A DNA stretch of 19,001 nucleotides from DATIHQ01 sp035480535 (GCA_035480535.1 DATIHQ010000110.1:1-19001); one strand, 5' to 3'; positions 1-7,488 are shown, counted from the first letter of the stretch. Notes: generated from the sequence alone by a model not told the origin. Translations and numbers: made by a program.

Positions 1-2
1 AG

Positions 3-233
3 TTACATCCCGCCGGGTATTTGAGGATCTTCGAGTTGCTTCACTCGTTTTTTTAGAGAATCTACTTCTTTAAGAAGCCAGTTGATGCGAGGCACCAATT
101 GTTCGTTTATGTGCGTTTGATGCTCTTCTACTATTTTCTGAGTTCTTTCTTCCGCTGTAAGAGCCTTTTCTGGGTTGGGAATGGAGGCTTGTGAGGAAAC
201 GGGAGCCGCTCCGGCTGCTGGTACTGTGCTCAT
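3..233 (-). CDS. Small hypothetical protein with C-terminal coiled coil (76 aa)
   Basis: I do not recognise this 76-residue protein. The ATG at 233 is preceded by AAGGAG six bases upstream, so the start is well supported, and the TAA at 3-5 completes the gene inside the window. The first 25 residues are rich in Ala, Pro, Ser and Gly and probably disordered. Residues about 27-68 are charged and helical, with a heptad-like pattern (LLKEVDSLKKRVKQLE) that suggests a short coiled coil. There is no signal peptide or membrane segment, so a cytosolic or type III-secreted protein is possible. It lies downstream of the glycosyltransferase operon but has its own likely promoter in the 53-bp gap. Function unknown; it could be a chaperone-like or structural adaptor, but nothing in the sequence decides this. 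Confidence 0.7.
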   Translation of the reverse strand: MSTVPAAGAAPVSSQASIPNPEKALTAEERTQKIVEEHQTHINEQLVPRINWLLKEVDSLKKRVKQLEDPQIPGGM

Positions 234-259
234 GAAAGACTCCTTTTTTAGCGAGAGAA

Positions 260-289
260 GTTATACTGGGATGGATTTTTAATCAATCA
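260..289 (-). promoter_or_regulatory. Likely sigma70-type promoter for the small coiled-coil gene
   Basis: On the minus strand a good -10 box (TATAAC, 260-265) lies 27 bases upstream of the ATG at 233. Two overlapping -35 candidates exist: TTGATT (281-286, spacer 15) and TGATTG (284-289, spacer 18). Its position between a stop codon and a start codon fits a promoter, but it has only been judged by eye. Confidence 0.4.
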
Positions 290-1102
290 CTTCAGAAGAA
301 ATCCCCACTTCTCCATGAGAGGGATGTTGTCCCTGACGAACTTGGGGAAGGAGGAGTCGATTTTGACCACGCGGCAATCGCCTGCGAGGGCCTTGCGGAT
401 CGCACTTTGACTTTTATAGTCTGGCGTGTCGTACTCAATATGGGAAAAGGATTCTAACTTTTTGATGTTCCGGCTCTCTCCTCCCAGGTAGGTGAAATGC
501 CACCCTCCTCGGGTGATGAATTTCATGGAGCCATCCCCTTTGACATTGCCTCTCATCCATTGAGGAGAGACCTTTTTTAGGAATCCAAATTGGAGCGCAG
601 TGGTTCCCATCCAGATGGTTGCGCTGCGGGTATTTAAGTAAAATCGATAGTGATCTTGCTCAAATCCAAAAAATATCCTCCCTTTCTTGAGGTACGCATC
701 CATCATCTCATCGATTTTATCCGCTCGCACAATCTCATCTGCATCGGAAACGAGGATCATGTCGGCGTCTCGACAGTCTGCAAGCCCTCTCATGATCTGA
801 TTTCGCTGATAGTTTTCTCGATCCCATGCAAGGGGAACATCCAGGCGCTCCTCCACCTTGACATGGATCACTTTATCCAAGAACTTGGCATAGCGCTCTT
901 TGTTCTCTTCAAAATAAAAAGGCTTTGAAGTCCCCCGAAATGTCTCCGCAGATTCCACAAGGACAAACTTATCCACTTTATCATAGAGCTCATTGAATCG
1001 GATTTCCAAAAGCTCTAATTCATTGTAGAAGATGAAACAGTCGTAAACCTTTGAGGATAAACTTGAAGCTAAGACCACTAGAAGAAAAATAAGGTTTTTC
1101 AT
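287..1102 (-). CDS. Exported GT17-family (MGAT3-like) glycosyltransferase
   Basis: This 271-residue protein resembles glycosyltransferase family 17, whose best known member is the Golgi enzyme adding bisecting N-acetylglucosamine to N-glycans. Bacterial members are usually of unknown acceptor specificity. Residues 2-16 are a hydrophobic leader (NLIFLLVVLASSLSS) followed directly by the first strand of the fold (KVYDCFIFYNELELLE), which is typical for GT17. The metal and sugar-nucleotide binding motif is intact as ILVSDADEI (residues 117-124). A GGWHFTYLGG motif near residue 200 and the FSHIEYD stretch after it also fit the family. The ATG at 1102 overlaps the upstream stop as ATGA, so it is the last gene of a three-gene operon and is probably translated by coupling. 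The leader predicts export to the periplasm or beyond, which is odd for an enzyme needing a nucleotide sugar. Donor and acceptor cannot be read from the sequence. Confidence 0.85.
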   Translation of the reverse strand: MKNLIFLLVVLASSLSSKVYDCFIFYNELELLEIRFNELYDKVDKFVLVESAETFRGTSKPFYFEENKERYAKFLDKVIHVKVEERLDVPLAWDRENYQRNQIMRGLADCRDADMILVSDADEIVRADKIDEMMDAYLKKGRIFFGFEQDHYRFYLNTRSATIWMGTTALQFGFLKKVSPQWMRGNVKGDGSMKFITRGGWHFTYLGGESRNIKKLESFSHIEYDTPDYKSQSAIRKALAGDCRVVKIDSSFPKFVRDNIPLMEKWGFLLK

Positions 1103-1602
1103 TCGATGGACTCTAGCGGTAAAAGGGAGAATCCATAACGGAGCAGAAAGAAGCCCAAAACGATGTGATCAGGGGGTTGTTGATTCAATAACTGATGCTT
1201 GTGGGCCACAATCAATTCGACTAAGTCGGGAGATAAGAGAATGGCGCTGCCAGATCCAATGGGCTGGTCAGTTAAGTGATAGATCGGCGGGGCAGAGTAA
1301 AGGCCAGTTTTGGGGAGGGTTTTTAAGTGATCTAAGAGACGAGGAAAAATAGAAGAGGGGGATAACTCAGTTCGAAGTACATAATCAAACTCGTTCAATC
1401 TGGGGAGAAAGGCCTCCATGGAGAGAATTGTTTCATTTAGAGTCCCTGAATCTGTCTTTTGAATAAAATAGGCTTCAATGTGTTCCGGATCTGAGTCCAT
1501 ATACGATTGCCACAATGTTTGAAGCTTTTCATCGGAAGAGAGAACGAGAAGCTTGTCTGCATAGAGGGAAAGCGCTAGGGAGAAGATCAGAAAGAATCGC
1601 AT
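1099..1602 (-). CDS. Exported GT31/Fringe-like protein with degenerate DxD
   Basis: I place the start at ATG 1602 (167 aa) because TCCT on the plus strand (AGGA, 1608-1611) sits five bases upstream and the product then begins with a clean signal peptide (MRFFLIFSLALSLYA). The open frame extends further upstream, but that part only overlaps the preceding gene. The body matches the layout of beta-1,3-galactosyltransferase/Fringe proteins (GT31): FDYVLRTEL (residues 72-80) lies where the family has a Y-V-x-K-T-DDD motif, GSGSAILLS (116-124) matches the sGsgYvlS motif, and DHIVLGFFLLRYG (145-157) matches the EDVxxG region. The DDD metal motif is therefore replaced by TEL, so normal catalysis is doubtful. 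The gene overlaps the GT2-like gene by 16 bases and the GT17-like gene by ATGA. The family call is from motif order and is moderately sure. Confidence 0.6.
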   Translation of the reverse strand: MRFFLIFSLALSLYADKLLVLSSDEKLQTLWQSYMDSDPEHIEAYFIQKTDSGTLNETILSMEAFLPRLNEFDYVLRTELSPSSIFPRLLDHLKTLPKTGLYSAPPIYHLTDQPIGSGSAILLSPDLVELIVAHKHQLLNQQPPDHIVLGFFLLRYGFSLLPLESIE

Positions 1603-2705
1603 TTTTTTCCTACTTGATTCTTCGCAAAATCGCGATTTGAAATGAGATTTTCTACATACTTTTTGGGCAGATTGGGATTTGCAAGCAGTTGGTTGCAAGC
1701 TTGCAACCCTTCCTCGAACTTGCCGAACAATAAAGAACAGTTTGCAAATTCGATCAGGAGTTTGTGATCGTAGATATCTTCTTCTACAAGAGTATCTTGA
1801 GCTGGGTAGGGGAGGGACAGGGCATATTTTGTTAAGAGATATCCGAATAGGTAATTCCCTTGAGCGCGATACATGGAGGCGCAACGCAAAAGGGGCTCGG
1901 CGCGTGTTTGGCGATGGGCGTTGGCTTGAAAATAATAGCAGAGAGCCAGGTCTGGCTCTCCTAGGAACTCTTTGATTTGGCCTAAGTAATCTAGGGTTAA
2001 AAAAGTCTCTTCTTCATTTTGACTTTTCATAGAGGCCCTTTTTTCAAAACAATCTCTTGCCGGCTGAAATTGTTGCAAGGCGAAATACTCTTGTCCTAGG
2101 TAGAAAAGATAGCGGTCATTTTCTGGATTTTTTTGCACCGCTTTTTCTAAAGCGGTTAGAGTGTCGAAGCGAAGCGCGACTTCTATATTGCAGGAATTCA
2201 TTACGCCATTTAAGAGTTCCAGATTTTGGGCTTCAGAAGAGGCATAGGCAGCCCCCCGCCATTCCCAATCGAGTGAATTCTGAATGAGAGCGATCCGATG
2301 AGAACTGGGTCCCTCATCCGCCCAGAGCCTCACAGGGAATGAATACCCATCTTTATTGAGCTCAGGCCAAGCAAAATCATCTGCAAATTCTAAGATTTCA
2401 TAAGGTTCGATGAGGAGCGTGTAGTCTGCTTTATCTTTTGCTAGAGCCAGGGCTTGATTGCGAATATTGAGCCCTGAACTTTCATGAAGTTCGCCGGGGA
2501 TGTCTTGCAAGCACTTAGCGATGATCTCCTTGGTGCCATCGGTTGATCCCGTATCGCAGATCACCCAATAATCGATAAAGCATTTGAGCGAATTGAGACA
2601 TTTTTCGATCACATCGCTTTCATTCTTGACGACCATATTGAGACAGATCGTCTGATCGCAAAAAGCGGTTGCAAAGAAGCACAAGAAACAAATGATTTTT
2701 TGCAT
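1587..2705 (-). CDS. Exported GT2-type glycosyltransferase-like protein with TPR-like tail
   Basis: This 372-residue protein starts with a signal peptide (MQKIICFLCFFATAFC) followed at once by the GT-A family 2 core: ICLNMVVKNESDVIEKCL (20-37), then WVICDTGSTDGTKEII (47-62), which is the classic donor-binding segment. In this family the next motif is usually a DADE metal site; here it is IEPYEIL (99-105), so both Asp residues are gone. Residues about 185-345 form helical repeats with TPR character (for example NDRYLFYLGQEYFALQQF and LDYLGQIKEFLGEPDLALCYY), an arrangement seen in other bacterial GT2-TPR proteins. It is the first gene of the operon with the GT31-like and GT17-like genes. Its upstream region is shared with the divergent ferredoxin gene. 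It is either an inactive sugar- or protein-binding version, or an enzyme with another metal arrangement. Confidence 0.8.
   Translation of the reverse strand: MQKIICFLCFFATAFCDQTICLNMVVKNESDVIEKCLNSLKCFIDYWVICDTGSTDGTKEIIAKCLQDIPGELHESSGLNIRNQALALAKDKADYTLLIEPYEILEFADDFAWPELNKDGYSFPVRLWADEGPSSHRIALIQNSLDWEWRGAAYASSEAQNLELLNGVMNSCNIEVALRFDTLTALEKAVQKNPENDRYLFYLGQEYFALQQFQPARDCFEKRASMKSQNEEETFLTLDYLGQIKEFLGEPDLALCYYFQANAHRQTRAEPLLRCASMYRAQGNYLFGYLLTKYALSLPYPAQDTLVEEDIYDHKLLIEFANCSLLFGKFEEGLQACNQLLANPNLPKKYVENLISNRDFAKNQVGKKCDSF
1608..1611 (-). promoter_or_regulatory. Ribosome binding site fixing the GT31-like start
   Basis: AGGA on the minus strand, five bases before ATG 1602 and inside the 3' end of the upstream gene. 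It supports the short signal-peptide form over the longer open frame. Confidence 0.5.
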
Positions 2706-2835
2706 AAAATCATCGAATCTTATACCCCTGAATAAAATCGGTCAACGACCAACTGCTTTGCGAGGCACTTTCACCCCTTTTTTATGGAAATTATTGGGAA
2801 TGGATGTTACAAATTTCGCAGGGAAAGTGAGATTT

Positions 2836-3180
2836 ATGGAAAATACCCCAGAATTGCAGGCAGCGGTCTTAAAGCTTAAAATAGGGCAGGAGGGGAGGCA
2901 CATCTTCCTTTGTTGCGAAGGGGGGAAGTGCTGCTCGAAAGAAGCGGGTCTTTTGGCTTGGGAATATCTCAAGCGGCGGGTGGAGGAGACTAATCTTCAA
3001 GGGCGGGTTCATCTTTGGCGTACCAAGGCGAGCTGTCTTCGGGTTTGTTCGCAGGGGCCAATTGCCGTGGTCTATCCAGATGGAGTTTGGTATCACTCCT
3101 GCACTCCAGAGAATCTGGAGCGGATTTTGCAGGAACATCTCATCCAAGGTCAGGTCATTAAAGATCTGGCGATCAAGTAG
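2836..3180 (+). CDS. Thioredoxin-like [2Fe-2S] ferredoxin
   Basis: Counted from ATG 2836 this is 114 residues; ATG 2800 (126 aa) is also possible, and neither has a strong ribosome binding site. The domain begins soon after the start with HIFLCCEGGKCCSKEAG (22-38), and a second cysteine pair is CLRVC (67-71), followed by GPIAVVYPDGVWYHSCTPE. This is the pattern of the thioredoxin-fold [2Fe-2S] ferredoxins, where two N-terminal cysteines and a C-x3-C pair bind the cluster. Which of C26/C27 and C32/C33 are ligands is unclear because both are doubled. Such proteins carry electrons in the cytosol or assist cluster metabolism. It is divergent from the glycosyltransferase operon and its last 31 bases overlap the 3' end of the phosphate transporter on the other strand. 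Confidence 0.8.
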   Translation: MENTPELQAAVLKLKIGQEGRHIFLCCEGGKCCSKEAGLLAWEYLKRRVEETNLQGRVHLWRTKASCLRVCSQGPIAVVYPDGVWYHSCTPENLERILQEHLIQGQVIKDLAIK

Positions 3181-4136
3181 ACGAGAGAGGCGACAATTCC
3201 AGCTCCTGGAAGAGTAAAGACCCAGGCTAAAATCAGCTTTTGGGGCACTTTCCATGTCACTGCGGAGAGTCCTTTGGCAGATCCCACTCCGGTGATGCTG
3301 CCGGCGATCATGTGAGTGGAACTGACGGGCATTCCGAGGAAGCTCGCCGTAAGAATGACGCAAGAGGCGGAAGCTTCCGCGGCAAATCCTTGGACGGGAT
3401 CGATTTTTGTAATGGAAAATCCCAGGGTGCGGATGATCCGGAATCCTCCCGAAGCAGTTCCTAGGCCCATCACAACCGCGCAGGCCATGATGACCCAAAG
3501 GGGAATCGCGGGCGTGGTGAGATAGCCTCCAGCAAAAAGACCGAGAGTAATAAGCCCCATGCTTTTTTGCGCATCGTTTAATCCGTGGGCCAGGGCGACA
3601 AAGCAGGCAGAGCCGATTTGTAAATGGCGGAAAATCGCTTTGCCATGAGCTCCTGGATGAGAGCGGAGATAAAAATAGAGCCCTTTCATGATGAGAAACC
3701 CGAGGAGAAACCCAATGATTGGGGAGAGGATCATGGGGAGGATTACTTTGCCGATCACGCCATTCCAGAGAATTGTACTCGCTCCTTGATGAGTCCAGGC
3801 GGCGCCCATGAGCCCGCCGATGAGGGCGTAGGAAGAGCTGCTTGGAATGCCCCAATACCAGGTGAGGAGGTTCCAGACGATGGCGCCAATGACAGCGCAG
3901 AGGACGACGAGTTGAGTGGCGTGTTCTGCGTCGACAAGCCCTGTGGCAATGGTTTGGGCCACTCCGCTGATTTGGGTCGCGCCGATGAAATTCAAGACGC
4001 CCGCCATGACAATGGCTGACAGAGGGGCTAAAACTCCGGTGGCGATCACCGTCGATACGACGTTTGCCGCATCGTGGAATCCATTGGTATAATCGAAGAT
4101 GAGGCCGAAAATAACGATGAGAATGACCAGTTCCAT
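3150..4136 (-). CDS. pit: PiT-family inorganic phosphate transporter
   Basis: This 328-residue inner-membrane protein has about ten hydrophobic segments and the two signature repeats of the PiT family (PF01384): GFHDAANVVSTVIATG (19-34) near the N-terminus and GLNDAQKSMGLI (185-196) in the second half. MPVSSTHMIAGSITGVG (269-285) is also typical. It should import phosphate, probably as a metal-phosphate complex driven by protons or sodium. The length fits the short bacterial form (about 330 aa) rather than the near-500-residue enterobacterial form. Short PiT genes often sit beside a PhoU-like DUF47 regulator gene; none is adjacent here, since the upstream neighbour is the divergent prolyl isomerase. 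AAGGA lies 13 bases before the ATG, which is rather far. The 3' end overlaps the convergent ferredoxin gene. Confidence 0.93.
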   Translation of the reverse strand: MELVILIVIFGLIFDYTNGFHDAANVVSTVIATGVLAPLSAIVMAGVLNFIGATQISGVAQTIATGLVDAEHATQLVVLCAVIGAIVWNLLTWYWGIPSSSSYALIGGLMGAAWTHQGASTILWNGVIGKVILPMILSPIIGFLLGFLIMKGLYFYLRSHPGAHGKAIFRHLQIGSACFVALAHGLNDAQKSMGLITLGLFAGGYLTTPAIPLWVIMACAVVMGLGTASGGFRIIRTLGFSITKIDPVQGFAAEASASCVILTASFLGMPVSSTHMIAGSITGVGSAKGLSAVTWKVPQKLILAWVFTLPGAGIVASLVYLIARSLMT

Positions 4137-4224
4137 ATTCTATTTAATATCCTTTTTTTAGGGGGATAGCAAGAAAGGATTTGATGAAAAATTTCTTTTT
4201 GCAGTATCCTCTTTGCCTTTACAT

Positions 4225-4230
4225 GGAGGT
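4225..4230 (+). promoter_or_regulatory. Strong ribosome binding site that decides the cyclophilin start
   Basis: GGAGGT lies four bases before ATG 4235. It favours this start over the ATG at 4184, which has only AAAGGA upstream, and it places the signal peptide at the very N-terminus. Confidence 0.6.
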
Positions 4231-4234
4231 GCCT

Positions 4235-4783
4235 ATGGCGAAATTAGCCGCTTTTCTTCTATTAGCCCTTTTCCCTTTTTTGACATCAGCTGAGGAGACG
4301 AACCCAATGAAAAATCCCATTGTTGTATTTGAGACAAATCACGGTAATATCGAGATTACCCTAAAGCCCACTGTGGCTCCAAAAACGTGTGAAAATTTTC
4401 TCGGCTTAATTGCCAAGCATTATTATGACGGGATTATTTTCCATCGCGTCATCCGCAACTTCATGATTCAAGGAGGCGATCCCACAGGCACAGGCGCTGG
4501 GGGCGAGTCCATTTGGGGAAAGTCGTTTGGCGATGAGGTGGCTGCAGCAGTCAAGTTTGACAAGCCGGGGCTTCTCGCCATGGCAAATCGGGGGCCGAAT
4601 ACGAATGGCAGCCAATTCTTTATTACCACAGCAGCGACGCCTTGGCTCAATATGCGCCACACGATCTTTGGCGAAGTGACGACCGGCTATGACATTGTGA
4701 AGAAGATTGAAGGAGTTCCAACGGGCGCAGCCGATCGGCCGGTGGAAGCAGTGAAAATAATAAAAGCCTATGTAAAAAGTTAA
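4235..4783 (+). CDS. Exported cyclophilin-type peptidyl-prolyl cis-trans isomerase
   Basis: Starting at ATG 4235 the product is 182 residues, with a signal peptide (MAKLAAFLLLALFPFLTSA) and then a complete cyclophilin domain (about 27-181). It catalyses cis-trans isomerisation of X-Pro bonds and would help fold exported proteins in the periplasm. Motifs are clear: FHRVIRNFMIQGGDP (69-83) holds the catalytic Arg71 and Gln79, GPNTNGSQFFITTA (120-133) forms the substrate groove, and WLNMRHTIFGEV (137-148) carries the conserved Trp and His. An in-frame ATG at 4184 would add 17 residues in front of the signal peptide and is less likely. The next gene starts 14 bases after the stop, so the two are probably one operon. 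It diverges from the phosphate transporter. Confidence 0.92.
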   Translation: MAKLAAFLLLALFPFLTSAEETNPMKNPIVVFETNHGNIEITLKPTVAPKTCENFLGLIAKHYYDGIIFHRVIRNFMIQGGDPTGTGAGGESIWGKSFGDEVAAAVKFDKPGLLAMANRGPNTNGSQFFITTAATPWLNMRHTIFGEVTTGYDIVKKIEGVPTGAADRPVEAVKIIKAYVKS

Positions 4784-4797
4784 AAAGGAGAATTCTT

Positions 4798-5274
4798 ATG
4801 GCAGCAGTAGGTTATATGGGTCTTTCGGGACCCGTCACGGCGGCATCAAGGCCTAACGCATCGCAGATGAACCCTGATGATATAAAAAGGATTCGCGAAC
4901 ATCTTCCCCAAGAAATCATCGATATCGCTATACAATCTAAGATCTCCTGTGAAGTCGTTTATCAAACACCTGAGAGGTTTCTTGAACTTACATCCCCAAA
5001 GGTCGTATTTGAAGTGGAAAAATTTGGTGGCGTCAATGTCCATATTTATCCACCAGATCCTTATAAGAGCATGGGCCTTATAATCCCCTGGAAAAATGGC
5101 CATTGTACGCATGATGCGCCTCAATATCATAGAGGTTTCGACGGTTTAGGCCCTGAGACAATTGATAAAATCTATATATCCTGTTTTAGGGATCACCTGA
5201 ACAATATTGGCGATAAAAGTGTGACATATCTTCAATTTTTTGAGAGGGCCATTCAGTTACATGTTAAAAAATAA
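4798..5274 (+). CDS. Hypothetical protein of 158 residues
   Basis: I do not recognise this protein. AAGGAG lies seven bases before ATG 4798, and the gene follows the cyclophilin gene after only 14 bases, so the two are likely co-transcribed. The first 25 residues are Gly/Ala/Ser/Pro-rich with no obvious signal peptide; the rest looks globular, alternating helical stretches (DDIKRIREHLPQEIIDIAIQ, about 27-46) and strands (VVFEVEKFGGVNVHIYPP, about 69-86). A His- and Asp-containing stretch, GHCTHDAPQYHRGFDG (about 101-116), stands out and could bind metal or be an active site, but this is only a visual impression. The 3' end overlaps the purine permease gene tail to tail by 18 bases. A type III-secreted protein is possible because the N-terminus is uncharged and disordered. 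Confidence 0.7.
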   Translation: MAAVGYMGLSGPVTAASRPNASQMNPDDIKRIREHLPQEIIDIAIQSKISCEVVYQTPERFLELTSPKVVFEVEKFGGVNVHIYPPDPYKSMGLIIPWKNGHCTHDAPQYHRGFDGLGPETIDKIYISCFRDHLNNIGDKSVTYLQFFERAIQLHVKK

Positions 5275-6501
5275 AACTAAGACCAGATGAAGGGCGAAAA
5301 TCGCACTCAGGATCCAGCAAAGCGGATGAACTTCTTTATAGCGGCCTGATAGGGCTTTCAGGAGCGCGAAGGAGATAAACCCAAGGGCAAATCCGTAGTA
5401 AATGCTGAAGGTGAGGGGGATTGTGATGAGGGTGGCAAGGGCGGGGATCGATTCTGTGAAGTCGGACCATTTTAGATTCTTGGCTTCTTGCGCCATAAAG
5501 ACGCCGATAGCGATGAGGGCGGGCGCTGTCGCAAAGAGGGGAATGGAAGAGATGAGAGGGTAGAGAAAGAGGCAGAGAAGGCAACAGAGCGCGGCTGTGA
5601 TGGCGGTAAGGCCTGTTCTGCCACCAGCTTTTATTCCGGAAGAAGATTCGAGAGTGTAAGAGAGTGTGGCTGTTCCTAGAAGGGCTGCGAGCATGCTTCC
5701 AAGTCCGTCTGGAGTGAGGATGCGGTTGAGATGGGGGATGTGATTGTGGGTGTCTAATTTGTGGCTGAGACGGGCGAGAATGGTGACTGAGGCAGTGGAG
5801 TCGAACAGACTGATGAGGAGGACGGAGAGGAGCGCGCCGAGCCATTGGGGATGGAGAGGTGTCCAGAGATCGAGTTGAAAAAGGGTGGGGAGAATGGATG
5901 GGGGCATGGCTGCAAATCCATTCCAAGTGGTCAAGTGAAAGAGTAGGCCTAAAATCCAGCAGGTGAGGATGGTGATGAGGAAAGAGCTGAGAAAACGAAG
6001 GCGATGAAGGATGAGAAAGAGGGCGAGACCGAGGAAGGCGATGTAGTTTTGCGGGGAGAGGATTTGGGGATCTGGCGTGAGGATTTGAAGATCTTTTAGT
6101 CCGACGCAGATCAGGAAAAGGCCGATGCCCGCAATGGCGGAGGATTTGATCGATTGAGGGAGATGAAAGATGATTTGCTGCCTGATTTTGAAAAGAGTCA
6201 GGAGAAAGAGAATCAGCCCTACCCAAAAGACCATTCCAAGAGCTGCTTGCCAGGTGGCGTGTTGCTTGAGAATGATCGAATAGACGAGATAGGGGCCTAC
6301 ACTGAGTCCAGGGGCCAGGACTGCAGGAAAATTGGCAAAGAGGGCGAGAAAAAAGGTGGCGATGACGATAATCAGAATGGTGGCCGTCAGTGCCGCTCCA
6401 GAATCAATGCCCCCATCTTTTAAGATTTGCGGATAGAGCAATAGCAGATAGGCCATGGTAAAGAAGGTAGAGAGGCCAGCTAAAATTTCTCGACGCACCA
6501 T
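5257..6501 (-). CDS. AzgA-type NCS2 purine permease
   Basis: This 414-residue inner-membrane protein has about 12 hydrophobic segments and matches the AzgA branch of the nucleobase:cation symporters (NCS2), which import adenine, guanine or hypoxanthine. Evidence includes the N-terminal REILAGLSTFFTMAYLLLL (4-22), the NFPAVLAPGLSVGPYL stretch (about 61-76), where the family normally has NxPxxLAPGMG, and the C-half ESSSGIKAGGRTGLTAI motif with FATAPALIAIGVFM after it. The APGLS in place of APGMG may affect substrate choice. An intracellular bacterium could use it to scavenge host purines. The gene is 20 bases downstream of the M48-like gene and probably in one transcript with it. The sequence before the ATG has only a weak ribosome binding site. 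The exact substrate cannot be told. Confidence 0.85.
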   Translation of the reverse strand: MVRREILAGLSTFFTMAYLLLLYPQILKDGGIDSGAALTATILIIVIATFFLALFANFPAVLAPGLSVGPYLVYSIILKQHATWQAALGMVFWVGLILFLLTLFKIRQQIIFHLPQSIKSSAIAGIGLFLICVGLKDLQILTPDPQILSPQNYIAFLGLALFLILHRLRFLSSFLITILTCWILGLLFHLTTWNGFAAMPPSILPTLFQLDLWTPLHPQWLGALLSVLLISLFDSTASVTILARLSHKLDTHNHIPHLNRILTPDGLGSMLAALLGTATLSYTLESSSGIKAGGRTGLTAITAALCCLLCLFLYPLISSIPLFATAPALIAIGVFMAQEAKNLKWSDFTESIPALATLITIPLTFSIYYGFALGFISFALLKALSGRYKEVHPLCWILSAIFALHLVLVLFFNM

Positions 6502-6521
6502 ATTCTAGACGTATAGGCGAT

Positions 6522-7373
6522 TTAGATCATTTTTTTCAGCCTTTGAATGCGAGAGGTGAGAAATGGATGGGTCAGATCGAGGAGATTATTTCCATTGGGT
6601 CTGGTGTAAAGGCGGCAGAGGGGATTGACATTTCTTCGCGCGATGTTTTGCTCTACCATTTTTTCTAAAGTTTGGATCGCTGTTTGAATGGCTAGGGGCC
6701 GGTCCAATTTTTGGGCGAGGATATCGACAGCGAATTGATCCATTTTCGATTCGAATCTTTTCTCTGAAAGAATGTAAAGAGCCAGAGCTGTAATGAAGAG
6801 GATCAGGCCGCCCATCCAACTCAATGGAGTGGCATAGAAAACAAAACCGGCTGCGATGAGACTGATTTTAATGGCGATACGCAGCATGACATTGTTGTGC
6901 TTAATTTGCGCGAGCTCCCGGCAGATGAGAAAACGGGTTTGGTGGTCGGAAAAATTCCAGAGACCGCCGGCGAGAGTGGGATCGGGAGCTTGTGTGAATG
7001 GGGGGAGGCCGATTCGGAATAGGTGTTGAATAGGGAGGAAAACGGCCGGTTTAGTGAGGGAACATCCCCCTCCGTAGCTGCCAAAATGGTGGTTGAGCGC
7101 CGCATAACAGAGAACCGTGCGAGAAATTTTTGCAGCCAGCGAGAGATTTTCTATCTCCCCTAAAATAAGTGACTTATGAGTACTTGGCATCATGGCGTCT
7201 TGGGAGGCGTCATTTTCTCTCATTTGGACGTAGTTGGAGCTCATGGCGCGCAGGAAGGGAAAGGTATAGAAAACAATATTTTTTAATGGATCGACGGTAA
7301 AGGCGGCAACTGCCCTCATCAGCTGTTCTGTATGGTCTAAATCGATCCTAAATCGAGAAGGGGCTTGAATCAT
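6522..7373 (-). CDS. M48-like membrane protein with ruined zinc motif (pseudoprotease)
   Basis: This 283-residue protein has the architecture of an M48 (HtpX/Ste24-like) zinc metalloprotease. FLICRELAQIKHNN (148-161) sits where the family has FxxxHELAHIKHxD, followed by two membrane segments (about 164-181 and 184-203). Then comes SEKRFESKMDQFAVDIL (203-219), matching the SRxxExxAD motif that provides the third zinc ligand (Glu208), and LTHPFLTSRIQRL (267-279), matching the C-terminal THPxxxxRI motif. Both zinc-binding histidines are replaced (Arg152 and Gln156) while the Glu153 remains, so hydrolysis by the normal mechanism is not expected. The His to Arg codon (CGG) differs from a His codon by two bases, which argues against a single sequencing error. 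The open frame is intact, so it is maintained as a protein. Role unknown; membrane-protein quality control is the family role. Confidence 0.7.
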   Translation of the reverse strand: MIQAPSRFRIDLDHTEQLMRAVAAFTVDPLKNIVFYTFPFLRAMSSNYVQMRENDASQDAMMPSTHKSLILGEIENLSLAAKISRTVLCYAALNHHFGSYGGGCSLTKPAVFLPIQHLFRIGLPPFTQAPDPTLAGGLWNFSDHQTRFLICRELAQIKHNNVMLRIAIKISLIAAGFVFYATPLSWMGGLILFITALALYILSEKRFESKMDQFAVDILAQKLDRPLAIQTAIQTLEKMVEQNIARRNVNPLCRLYTRPNGNNLLDLTHPFLTSRIQRLKKMI

Positions 7374-7488
7374 CCTAATTTCCGTTTAGGGTCAGTAGAC
7401 TAAAATTTTTCCGAATAAAATCATATAGATTTTTTAAATTACTAATATATTCATAGTTAGTTTAAAATAGAGGCGATTTAAGGGGATT

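Noticed and set aside
1603..1884. Upstream extension of the GT31-like open frame
   Set aside because: It lies wholly within the GT2-like gene in another frame, is rich in Arg, Ser and Cys without domain character, and removes the signal peptide from the N-terminus. ATG 1602 has a ribosome binding site.
2869..3855. Long open frame of 328 codons on the minus strand
   Set aside because: It is a shadow of the PiT gene in another frame, with unnatural Arg/Ser/His-rich composition and no recognisable motifs.
4184..4234. Earlier start for the cyclophilin gene
   Set aside because: It would put 17 residues before the signal peptide. The much better GGAGGT site belongs to ATG 4235.
5336..6226. Long open frame of 296 codons on the minus strand
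   Set aside because: It is a Ser/Pro/His/Arg-rich shadow of the purine permease gene, with no domain and no ribosome binding site.
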